A stretch of DNA of 25,183 nt from an uncultured Actinomycetes bacterium. GTDB lineage: Bacteria > Actinomycetota > Actinomycetes > S36-B12. The stretch is from assembly GCA_937902285.1 (NCBI GenBank), contig CALGTB010000213.1, positions 1-25,183 of the forward strand, in the 5' to 3' direction. Made by a program: the position numbers and the translations under genes. This document shows, in pieces, positions 14,684 through 22,221 of the stretch (position 1 is the stretch's first letter; every line of letters begins with the position of its first letter). The notes under the pieces were generated by a model that was not told the DNA's origin, did no database searches, and was given only the letters and a program-made list of their open reading frames with translations.

Positions 14684-15628
14684 GTGACCCCGGTCGCTGC
14701 GTCACCGTCAGCCGGCCCCTCCGTCCCGTACAGCGCCGTCCTGGACGAGCTGGAGGCGGAGGCCATCCACATCTACCGTGAGACCGCCGCGGCCTTCCGC
14801 AACCCGGTCCTCCTCTACAGCATCGGCAAGGACTCGTCGGTCCTGCTGCACCTGGCCATCAAGGCGTTCGCGCCGGCTCCCATCCCCTTCCCGGTGATGC
14901 ACATCGACACCGGCTGGAAGTTCCGCGAGATGATCGAGTTCCGCGACCGCCGGGTCGCCGAGCTCGGCCTCGACCTGCGCATCGCGCAGAACCAGGCCGC
15001 CATCGATGAGGGCGTCACCCCCTTCTCCCACGGCACCCACGAGTACACGCGGCTCATGAAGACGGTCGCGCTGCGCGAGGGCATCGACCGCTACGGATTC
15101 GATGCGGCCATCGGCGGTGCGCGCCGCGACGAGGAGCGCAGCCGTGCGAAGGAGCGCATCTTCAGCCTGCGCGAGCCCGGTCACCAGTGGGATCCGCGCA
15201 AGCAGCGCCCCGAGTTCTGGCGCACGGCGAACACTCAGCTGGCTCCCGGACAGAGCATGCGGGTCTTCCCGCTCTCGAACTGGACTGAGCTCGACGTCTG
15301 GAAGTACATCCAGCGCGAGGGCATCCCGATCCCGGACCTCTACTTCGCCAAGCCGCGTCCTGTCGTCGAGCGCGACGGCGTGCTGATCATGGTCGACGAC
15401 GACCGCCTGCCCCTGCGCGAGGGCGAGACCCCCGAGATGCGCGTCGTGCGCTTCCGCACGCTCGGCTGCTACCCCCTCTCCGGCGCCGTGGAGTCCTCCG
15501 CCGACACGATGGAGCAGCTGGTCGCCGAGATGGCTGGGGCGAAGTACTCGGAGCGCTCCGGCCGGCTCATCGACGGCGAGGGCGGCTCGGAGTCCATGGA
15601 GGGCAAGAAGAAGGAGGGCTACTTCTAG
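14684..15628 (+). CDS. cysD: sulfate adenylyltransferase subunit 2
   Basis: The catalytic subunit of bacterial ATP sulfurylase; with the GTPase CysN it joins sulfate and ATP to adenosine 5'-phosphosulfate (APS). The ATP-pyrophosphatase PP-loop is YSIGKDSSVLLHL at residues 45-57. Other family blocks are HIDTGWKFREMIEFRD, GGARRDEERSRAKER, FPLSNWTELDVWKYI and the C-terminal TLGCYPLSGAV and SMEGKKKEGYF. Length of 314 residues is normal. The start is GTG at 14684 after a strong purine-rich tract. The stop TAG overlaps the GTG of cysNC by one base. No reductase genes (cysH, cysI or sir) occur in the window, so activated sulfate could feed either assimilation or sulfation. Confidence 0.96.
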   Translation: MTPVAASPSAGPSVPYSAVLDELEAEAIHIYRETAAAFRNPVLLYSIGKDSSVLLHLAIKAFAPAPIPFPVMHIDTGWKFREMIEFRDRRVAELGLDLRIAQNQAAIDEGVTPFSHGTHEYTRLMKTVALREGIDRYGFDAAIGGARRDEERSRAKERIFSLREPGHQWDPRKQRPEFWRTANTQLAPGQSMRVFPLSNWTELDVWKYIQREGIPIPDLYFAKPRPVVERDGVLIMVDDDRLPLREGETPEMRVVRFRTLGCYPLSGAVESSADTMEQLVAEMAGAKYSERSGRLIDGEGGSESMEGKKKEGYF

Positions 15629-17511
15629 TGGCCGGCACGAGCACCACCATGAACCTGACCCCGGTCCTGCACCTGGTGACGTGCGGCTCCGTCGACGACG
15701 GGAAGTCCACCCTCATCGGGCGACTGCTGGCCGAGACGAACTCCGTGCCCATCGACACGCTCGAGTACGCCAGGCGGACCCGCCGTGGCGGATCCACGAT
15801 TCCCGTGGGGGAGATCGACTACTCCCTGCTCACCGACGGGCTCGAGGCGGAGCGCGAGCAGGGCATCACCATCGACGTCGCCTACCGGCACATGAACCTG
15901 CCGAACGGCCGTCGGGTGCTCGTGGCGGACTCGCCCGGGCATGAGCAGTACACGCGAAACATGGCCGTGGCGGCATCCAACGGCGACGTGGCCATCCTCA
16001 TGGTCGATGCCGCTCGCGGAGTCCGTGCGCAGACGCATCGCCACCTCACGATCTGCGCCCTCATGGGAGTGAAGACGGTCATCGTGGCCGTCAACAAGAT
16101 GGACCTCGTCGGATACGAGCACGCCACGTTCGAGGAGATCGTCGGCATCGTGCGCACGACTGCCGCGCGCCTCAGCGTCCCCGCGGTCATCGCGATCCCC
16201 GTCAGCGCGTTCACGGGCGACAACATCACTGCTCCGAGCACCGAGATGCCCTGGTACGAGGGCCCGACCCTGCTCAGTGCGCTCGAGACGTGGGAGCCGG
16301 TCCAGTTGGTCGGCGAGCAGCCGTTCCGCTTCCCGGTGCAGTTCATCGTGCGCGCCGAGGGCAACTTCCGCGGCTACGCGGGCACCGTGGTCTCCGGTCG
16401 CGTCTCCAAGGGCGACGCAGTGGTCATCGCCGACTCGGGGCGGTCCGCGGTGATCGATCGCATCGTCACGTACGACCTGCACGTCGAGGGGCACGTCGCG
16501 GACCTCGAGTCGGCTGAGACGGGGCAGGCGGTCACGATCACGCTCGACCACGAGGTCGACGTCACCCGTGGCGACGTGATCGCTGGTGGTGCGGGTGAGC
16601 CGCTGCAGCCTGCCGACCGCTTCGCCGTCGACATGGTGTGGCTGGGTGAGGAACCGCTCGCCCATGGGCGCTCGTACCTGCTCGTCTCCGGCTCACGGTC
16701 GGTGCCGGCGACGGTCACCAACGTTCGGCATCGCCTCGACGTCGTCGAGGGCCACGAGCATGCCGCACGCATCCTCGAAATGAACGACATCGGTCGGGTC
16801 GAGATCGCGACCGACAAGCCAGTGCCGATGGACGCGTACGCCACGGTGCGCGACACCGGTGGGTTCCTCCTGGTCGATCGCGTCACCGCCGACACGGTGG
16901 CGGCCGGCATGGTGCGGCACGCGATGCGGCGCTCGACCAACGTCGTCAGGCACGACTACGCGGTCGACGACGAGGCTCGACGCCTGCTCATGGGCCACGA
17001 CGCCAAGGTCGTGTGGCTCACCGGCCTGTCGGGTGCCGGCAAGTCGACGATCGCCGATGCGGCGGTGCGCAAGCTGCACGCGCTCGGAGTGCACACCTAC
17101 GTTCTCGACGGCGACAACGTGCGACATGGCCTCAACAAGGACCTTGGCTTCACCCCCGAGGACCGTGCCGAGAACGTCCGGCGCGTCGCCGAGGTCAGCA
17201 AGCTCATGTGCGAGGCGGGCATCGTCGTCTTCGTCGCGCTGGTCTCCCCGTTCGCCGGTGACAGGCGCGCCGCTCGTGAGCTGTTCGAGCCCGGGAAGTT
17301 CCTGGAGGTCTATGTCGACACCCCGCTCGACGTCGTCGCCGGACGCGATACCAAGGGGCTGTACGCCAAGGCGGCCGCCGGCGCGCTGCCGAACCTGACG
17401 GGCGTCGGCCAGGACTACGAAGCACCCGAGTCGCCCGACCTTGTCCTGCATGGCACCGGCGACCTCGACGCTTCGGTCGATGCCCTCGTCCGCGTGATCC
17501 TCGGCGAGTAG
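15628..17511 (+). CDS. cysNC: fused sulfate adenylyltransferase subunit 1 / APS kinase
   Basis: A two-enzyme fusion of 627 residues. The N-terminal CysN part (about 1-440) is an elongation-factor-like GTPase that drives APS formation by CysD: G1 loop GSVDDGKST at 20-28, switch region EREQGITIDVAYR, DSPGHEQYTRNM and NKMD, followed by two EF-Tu-like beta barrels. The C-terminal CysC part (about 455-627) phosphorylates APS to PAPS: P-loop GLSGAGKST at 466-474, then DGDNVRHGLNKDLGF, RAENVRRVAEVSKLM, VSPFAGDRRAAREL and TKGLYAKAAAG. Both halves keep their nucleotide-binding residues. This fusion is known in several actinobacteria (called cysNC or nodQ-like). The start is GTG at 15628, sharing one base with the cysD stop. 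A TAGCCT overlapping the stop codon could serve as a weak promoter for pheS. Confidence 0.95.
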   Translation: MAGTSTTMNLTPVLHLVTCGSVDDGKSTLIGRLLAETNSVPIDTLEYARRTRRGGSTIPVGEIDYSLLTDGLEAEREQGITIDVAYRHMNLPNGRRVLVADSPGHEQYTRNMAVAASNGDVAILMVDAARGVRAQTHRHLTICALMGVKTVIVAVNKMDLVGYEHATFEEIVGIVRTTAARLSVPAVIAIPVSAFTGDNITAPSTEMPWYEGPTLLSALETWEPVQLVGEQPFRFPVQFIVRAEGNFRGYAGTVVSGRVSKGDAVVIADSGRSAVIDRIVTYDLHVEGHVADLESAETGQAVTITLDHEVDVTRGDVIAGGAGEPLQPADRFAVDMVWLGEEPLAHGRSYLLVSGSRSVPATVTNVRHRLDVVEGHEHAARILEMNDIGRVEIATDKPVPMDAYATVRDTGGFLLVDRVTADTVAAGMVRHAMRRSTNVVRHDYAVDDEARRLLMGHDAKVVWLTGLSGAGKSTIADAAVRKLHALGVHTYVLDGDNVRHGLNKDLGFTPEDRAENVRRVAEVSKLMCEAGIVVFVALVSPFAGDRRAARELFEPGKFLEVYVDTPLDVVAGRDTKGLYAKAAAGALPNLTGVGQDYEAPESPDLVLHGTGDLDASVDALVRVILGE

Positions 17512-17558
17512 CCTGCACCTCCCGCGCACAGCCCCGACGCACCAGAAAGGCGCCACCC

Positions 17559-18668
17559 GTGTCCGGCCCCAACACCTCGTTCGACCCCAAGCAGGTGGCG
17601 AGCCTGGACGCCGACGCCGTCTCCGGGATGGTGGAGGCCGCCCTCGCGGAGATCGCGGCAGCAGCCGACCTCGCGGCGCTCAAGGATGCCCGGCTGGCGC
17701 ACTCCGGCGATCGCTCACCCCTGGCCCTTGCCAACCGTGAGATCGGGGCCCTGCCTCCGGCGGCGAAGGCCGACGCGGGCAAGCGCGTGGGGGAGGCCCG
17801 TTCGCGGGTGAAGGCCGCCCTCGAGGCGCGTGAGGCCGCTCTCGAGGTCGAGCGCGACGAGCGGGTTCTCGTCGAGGAGGCGGTCGACGTCACGCTGCCG
17901 ACTGATCGAATCCCGCTGGGCGCGCGTCACCCCCTGTCGACCCTGATGGAACGCGTCGCCGATGTCTTCATCTCGATGGGCTACGACATCGCCGAGGGAC
18001 CCGAGGTCGAGGCCGAGTGGGTCAACTTCGACGCCCTCAACGTGCCGCCCGACCACCCCGCGCGCACCATGCAGGACACGTTCTTCGTGGCCTCGGCCGA
18101 GAGTGGCGTCGTGCTGCGCACCCAGACGTCGCCGATCCAGATTCGGGCCATGCTCGACCGCGACCTGCCCATCTACGTCGTCGCCCCCGGACGCGTGTTC
18201 CGCACCGATGAGCTCGATGCGACCCACTCGCCGGTGTTCCACCAGATCGAGGGCCTCGCGGTCGACAAGGGGCTCACGATGGGCGACCTCAAGGGGACGC
18301 TCGACCACTTCGCGGCATCGATGTTCGGCGACGGCATCCACACCAGGATGCGTCCCTCGTACTTCCCGTTCACCGAGCCGAGCGCCGAGGTCGACCTCGA
18401 GTGCTTCGTCTGCCGTGGCGCCTCCGTGGGGAACCCGGACCGGCCGTGCCGCACGTGCAGCAGCGAGGGCTGGATCGAGTGGGGCGGATGCGGCATGGTG
18501 AACCCGCGCGTCCTCACGGCGGTCGGAGTCGACCCGTCGGTCTACCGCGGATTCGCCTTCGGCATGGGCGTCGAGCGCACCCTGATGTTCCGCAACGGAG
18601 TGAGCGACATGCGCGACATGGTGGAGGGCGACATTCGCTTCTCCCTGGCGTTCGGTCTGGAGGCCTGA
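17559..18668 (+). CDS. pheS: phenylalanyl-tRNA synthetase alpha subunit
   Basis: The catalytic subunit of the alpha2beta2 class II synthetase that charges tRNAPhe. An N-terminal coiled coil (about residues 15-110) binds tRNA. The catalytic core contains motif 2 (VAPGRVFRTDELDATHSP) and motif 3 (GFAFGMGVERTLM). Residues 282-300 hold four cysteines, Cys282-x2-Cys285 and Cys297-x2-Cys300, in a loop resembling a zinc ribbon; I recall this loop from actinobacterial PheS. Length of 369 residues fits the family, including that loop. The start is GTG at 17559, with GAAAGG upstream. The pheT ATG overlaps the stop by one base. No T-box or Phe-rich leader peptide is visible in the 47 bases upstream. Confidence 0.96.
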   Translation: MSGPNTSFDPKQVASLDADAVSGMVEAALAEIAAAADLAALKDARLAHSGDRSPLALANREIGALPPAAKADAGKRVGEARSRVKAALEAREAALEVERDERVLVEEAVDVTLPTDRIPLGARHPLSTLMERVADVFISMGYDIAEGPEVEAEWVNFDALNVPPDHPARTMQDTFFVASAESGVVLRTQTSPIQIRAMLDRDLPIYVVAPGRVFRTDELDATHSPVFHQIEGLAVDKGLTMGDLKGTLDHFAASMFGDGIHTRMRPSYFPFTEPSAEVDLECFVCRGASVGNPDRPCRTCSSEGWIEWGGCGMVNPRVLTAVGVDPSVYRGFAFGMGVERTLMFRNGVSDMRDMVEGDIRFSLAFGLEA

Positions 18669-21154
18669 TGCGCGCGCCCCTGTCGTGGCTGCGTGAGCTC
18701 GTCGCCATCCCTGCAGGCGAATCGGGCCGCGACGTGGCAGCACGACTCATCCGTGCCGGCCTCGAGGTGGAGACGGTCGAGACCGTGGGTGCCGGCGTCG
18801 ACGGCCCCCTCGTCGTCGGCCGCGTCCTCGAGATCGAGGAGCTCACGGAGTTCAAGAAGCCCATCCGCTGGTGCCAGGTCGATGTCGGGCCGGCATCCGG
18901 CGGCGTGCGCGGGATCATCTGCGGGGCCCGCAACTTCGCGGCCGGCGATCTCGTCGTCGTGGCGCTGCCGGGAACGGTCCTGCCGGGCGGATTCCGGATC
19001 GCATCGCGCGAGACCTATGGCAAGGTCTCGGACGGCATGATCTGCTCCGAGCGCGAACTCGGCCTCGGCGAGAACCACGACGGCATCATGGTGCTGCCCG
19101 CGGGCACGGGGGAGCCCGGCGACGACGCCGCTCCCGTGGTCGGCGTAGGCGACGAGGTGCTCGACATCGCCATCACGCCTGACCGGGGATACGCGCTGTC
19201 CATCCGCGGCATCGCACGGGAGGCGGCGATTGCCTACGGCCTGGCGTTCGATGACCCGGGGGTGGCCCTCGCGGACCTTCCGGCTCCGCTGCCGGACCGC
19301 GCCCCGCAGGAGTGCGGCACTGACGACGCTGGCGGCTGCGACCTGTTCACGATGCGCACCATCGTCGGCTTCGACCCGGCGGCGCCGTCGCCGTCCTGGA
19401 TGCAGAGGCGACTGGTCGCCTGCGGGATGCGTCCGGTCTCGCTCGCTGTCGACGTCACGAACTACGTCATGCTCGAGCTCGGGCAGCCGCTTCACGCCTA
19501 CGACATGGACAAGCTGCGGGGCACGGTGCGCGCGGGCTGGGCCACGGACGGCGAGCCGTTCGAGTCCCTCGACCATGTGAGCCGCATCCTGCGACCCGAT
19601 GACCTGGTCATCCGCGACGACCGCGGCGTCATCGGCCTGGCCGGGGTCATCGGCGGTCTGGACTCCGAGATCGACGACGCCACGACGAGCATCGCGCTCG
19701 AGGCGGCTCACTTCGTCCCCGAGGTCGTCGCCCGCAGTGGGCGCCGGCACAAGGTGACCAGTGAGGCTGGTCGTCGCAACGAACGCGGCGTCGACCGTGA
19801 CCTCGCCCCCTACGCGTCGGCCCGCGCGGCGGCGCTGCTGCTGCAGTTCGGCGGGGGGCACTACGTCGGGCTCACAGCGGTGGAGTCGGCTGCCGAGCAC
19901 CGGAGCATCGTCATGCCCGCCACAGAGCCCGGCGACGTGGCGGGGGTCGCGATCGACGAGACCACCGTCGTGCGCCTGCTGGAGGCGATCGGCTGCGAGG
20001 TGGGCTCGGTGGGCGGGAGGCTCTCCGTCACACCGCCGTCGTGGCGCCCCGACCTCACCGATCCGATCGACCTCGTCGAGGAGGTCGTCCGGCTCCACGG
20101 GTACGACGTGGTCCCGTCCACGCTGCCCACGGCCCCTCCGGGTCGCGGCCTCACGCACGAGCAGCGGCTGCGACGCCGGGTCGCCACGGTGCTGGCCGCG
20201 CGGGGACTCGTCGAGGTGCTGAACTACCCCTTCGTCGGCGACGCTGAGCTCGATGCGCTGCTGCTCCCCGCGCACGACGCGCGACGCCGCACCCCTCGGC
20301 TGGCGAACCCGCTGTCCGAGGAGCAGCCTCACCTGAGGGGCACGCTGCTGCCCGGGCTGCTCGGCTCCGCACGGCGGAATACCGGCCGCGGGGCCGCCAA
20401 CCTCGCCCTGTTCGAGATCGGGTCGGTGTTCCTCGGCGAGGTGGAGGCCAGCACGCAGCTGCGACCGGCCGTCAGCGGGAGGCCGACGGACGACGAGTGG
20501 CGTGGACTCAATGGACTCCTCCCGCACCAGCCGACACAGGTGGCGGCGCTCCTGGCCGGTCAGCGCGAGCCGGACGGCTGGTGGGGCGCCGCCCGGGCAG
20601 CGAGCTGGGCGGATGCGATCGAGGTCGCACGGATCGTCGCTGAGACCTGTGGTGTCGAGCTCGGTTCCCGGGCCGGATCCGACCCGTCGTTCCATCCGGG
20701 CCGGTGCGCCGAGCTGTCGGTGGGCGGCGCGGTCGTCGGCGCTGCGGGGGAGCTTCATCCGAGGGTGATCGAGGCCGCGGCCCTGCCCGAGCGAACGGCT
20801 GCCATGTGGCTCGACCTGGACGCCGTCATGGCGGCGTCGCCGCCCGTGCGCCCGGCTCCGTCGGTCGGCACGCAGCCGCTGGCGAAGGAGGACCTCGCCG
20901 TCGTGGTCGATCGCGCCGTGCCGGCGGCGAGCGTGCAGGCCGCCCTCGCCGAGGGCGCGGGGCCGCTGCTGGAGTCGGTTCGGCTGTTCGACGTGTACGA
21001 GGGGCCCCAGGTGCCCGAGGGAAAGAAGTCGCTGGCCTTCGCCCTGCGCTTCCGTGCGCCCGATCGGACCCTCGATGCGGCTGAGACCGCGGGGGCCCGG
21101 GCCGGTGCCCTGGCTCGAGCCGGGGAGACCTGCGGGGCGACGCTCCGCACCTGA
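18668..21154 (+). CDS. pheT: phenylalanyl-tRNA synthetase beta subunit
   Basis: The beta subunit provides tRNA binding and editing of misacylated Tyr-tRNAPhe. Domains in order: the N-terminal segment RAPLSWLRELV, an EMAP-like tRNA-binding domain (about residues 40-150, with GRVLEIEELTEFKKPIRWCQ and SDGMICSERELGLG), the B3/B4 editing domain (about 205-395, with DVTNYVMLELGQPLHAYD), B5 (about 415-485, with PPSWRPDLTDPIDLVEEVVR), the inactive synthetase-like core, and the FDX-ACB tRNA anticodon-binding domain (about 735-828). The length of 828 residues is normal. The ATG at 18668 overlaps the pheS stop (TGATG), so the subunits are co-translated. An arginine operator follows the stop. Confidence 0.96.
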   Translation: MRAPLSWLRELVAIPAGESGRDVAARLIRAGLEVETVETVGAGVDGPLVVGRVLEIEELTEFKKPIRWCQVDVGPASGGVRGIICGARNFAAGDLVVVALPGTVLPGGFRIASRETYGKVSDGMICSERELGLGENHDGIMVLPAGTGEPGDDAAPVVGVGDEVLDIAITPDRGYALSIRGIAREAAIAYGLAFDDPGVALADLPAPLPDRAPQECGTDDAGGCDLFTMRTIVGFDPAAPSPSWMQRRLVACGMRPVSLAVDVTNYVMLELGQPLHAYDMDKLRGTVRAGWATDGEPFESLDHVSRILRPDDLVIRDDRGVIGLAGVIGGLDSEIDDATTSIALEAAHFVPEVVARSGRRHKVTSEAGRRNERGVDRDLAPYASARAAALLLQFGGGHYVGLTAVESAAEHRSIVMPATEPGDVAGVAIDETTVVRLLEAIGCEVGSVGGRLSVTPPSWRPDLTDPIDLVEEVVRLHGYDVVPSTLPTAPPGRGLTHEQRLRRRVATVLAARGLVEVLNYPFVGDAELDALLLPAHDARRRTPRLANPLSEEQPHLRGTLLPGLLGSARRNTGRGAANLALFEIGSVFLGEVEASTQLRPAVSGRPTDDEWRGLNGLLPHQPTQVAALLAGQREPDGWWGAARAASWADAIEVARIVAETCGVELGSRAGSDPSFHPGRCAELSVGGAVVGAAGELHPRVIEAAALPERTAAMWLDLDAVMAASPPVRPAPSVGTQPLAKEDLAVVVDRAVPAASVQAALAEGAGPLLESVRLFDVYEGPQVPEGKKSLAFALRFRAPDRTLDAAETAGARAGALARAGETCGATLRT

Positions 21155-21160
21155 GTCGAC

Positions 21161-21190
21161 GTGCAGTATGCGCGTATGCGTATACTGCAC
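21161..21190 (+). promoter_or_regulatory. ArgR-type operator (ARG box) before argC
   Basis: GTGCAGTAT (21161-21169) and ATACTGCAC (21182-21190) form a perfect nine-base inverted repeat with a 12-base centre. Nested in it are a second inverted repeat, ATGCGT (21176-21181) with ACGCAT (21189-21194), and an eight-base tandem repeat GTATGCGC/GTATGCGT (21166-21181). The TGCA and TATGC half-sites resemble actinobacterial ArgR boxes. The site covers the argC -10 box, so a bound repressor would block transcription of the whole arg operon. Confidence 0.7.
21181..21186 (+). promoter_or_regulatory. argC promoter -10 box (leaderless)
   Basis: TATACT is the best -10 match in the window and ends exactly six bases before the ATG of argC at 21193. 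TCGACG at 21156-21161 is a weak -35 candidate with a long 19-base spacer. The box lies inside the right arm of the ARG palindrome. Confidence 0.65.
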
Positions 21191-21192
21191 GC

Positions 21193-22221
21193 ATGATGCG
21201 GGCAGCAGTCGCCGGTGCCTCCGGCTATGCGGGCGGCGAGCTGCTGCGGCTGCTGGACGCCCATCCGGACATCACCGTCGTGGCCGCGGCGGCCGCGTCC
21301 CGCGCGGGGGAGCCGGTCTCGGCGGTCCACCCCAACCTGACCGGTCTCGGCGACCTCGTGCTCTCGACCACCGACCCCGAGCTCCTCGGGGAAGCCGATG
21401 TCGTGTTCCTCGCCCTCCCGCACGGGGAGTCCGCCTCGATCGTGGCCGCCCTGCCCGAGGGGGCGGCCGTCATCGACCTGGGGGCGGACTTCCGGCTCAT
21501 CGACCCGGCCGCGTGGGCCGCGTACTACGGCGGTGCTCATGCCGGCACGTGGACCTACGGGCTGCCTGAGCTGCCCGGGCAGCGCGACCGCATCGCCTCG
21601 TCGCGCCGCGTGGCCAACCCGGGCTGCTACGCCACCGCCGTGACCCTGGCCCTCGCTCCGCTCCTGGCATCGGGGCTCGCCGAGCCGCGCGATGTCGTGG
21701 TCACCGCGGCCTCGGGAACCTCCGGCGCCGGTCGCAAGGCCACGGACGCCCTCCTGGCCACGCAGGTCATGGGGTCGATGTCGGCCTACAAGGTCGGCGG
21801 CGTGCACCAGCACACCCCCGAGATGGAGCAGTCGCTGTCGGCCGTCGCCGGCGCCCCGGTCACGCTGTCGTTCACCCCCCTCCTCGCGCCCATGCCGCGG
21901 GGCATCGTCGCCACGTGCACCGCGGTGGCCGCGAACGGAGCATCCGCCGAGGATGTCCGCGAGGCGCTGGTTGCGGCCTACCGCGACGAGCCGTTCGTCC
22001 ATGTCCTGGCACCGGGCCAGTGGCCGCAGACGTCATCGGTCGCCGGGTCGAACGCCGCCCAGCTGCAGGTCGCCCTCGACGCCCATGCCGGCCGGATCAT
22101 CGTCGTGAGCGCGATCGACAACCTCGGCAAGGGGGCGGCCGGTCAGGCGGTGCAGAACGCGAACCTCGTGCTCGGCCTCGACGAGCGGGCCGGCCTGACA
22201 GCGGACGGGGTCGCGCCATGA
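21193..22221 (+). CDS. argC: N-acetyl-gamma-glutamyl-phosphate reductase
   Basis: NADPH-dependent reduction of N-acetylglutamyl phosphate to the semialdehyde, step three of arginine synthesis. The Rossmann loop is GASGYAGGELLRLL near residues 8-21. The catalytic Cys145 lies in VANPGCYAT. Further family blocks are ASGTSGAGRKA, VGGVHQHTPEMEQ and AIDNLGKGAAGQAVQN. Length is 342 residues. The first of two adjacent ATG codons, at 21193, is chosen because it is six bases after the -10 box and no ribosome-binding site precedes it. The stop overlaps the argJ ATG by four bases. Confidence 0.96.
   Translation: MMRAAVAGASGYAGGELLRLLDAHPDITVVAAAAASRAGEPVSAVHPNLTGLGDLVLSTTDPELLGEADVVFLALPHGESASIVAALPEGAAVIDLGADFRLIDPAAWAAYYGGAHAGTWTYGLPELPGQRDRIASSRRVANPGCYATAVTLALAPLLASGLAEPRDVVVTAASGTSGAGRKATDALLATQVMGSMSAYKVGGVHQHTPEMEQSLSAVAGAPVTLSFTPLLAPMPRGIVATCTAVAANGASAEDVREALVAAYRDEPFVHVLAPGQWPQTSSVAGSNAAQLQVALDAHAGRIIVVSAIDNLGKGAAGQAVQNANLVLGLDERAGLTADGVAP

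Noticed and set aside
17509..17514. TAGCCT overlapping the cysNC stop codon as a pheS promoter
   Set aside because: It fits TANNNT but has no -35 partner, its position in a stop codon makes a chance match likely, and pheS has its own ribosome-binding site, so read-through from cysNC is enough. Mentioned only in the cysNC entry.
17512..17558. T-box or Phe-rich attenuator before pheS
   Set aside because: The gap is only 47 bases, without a T-box sequence, leader peptide or terminator.
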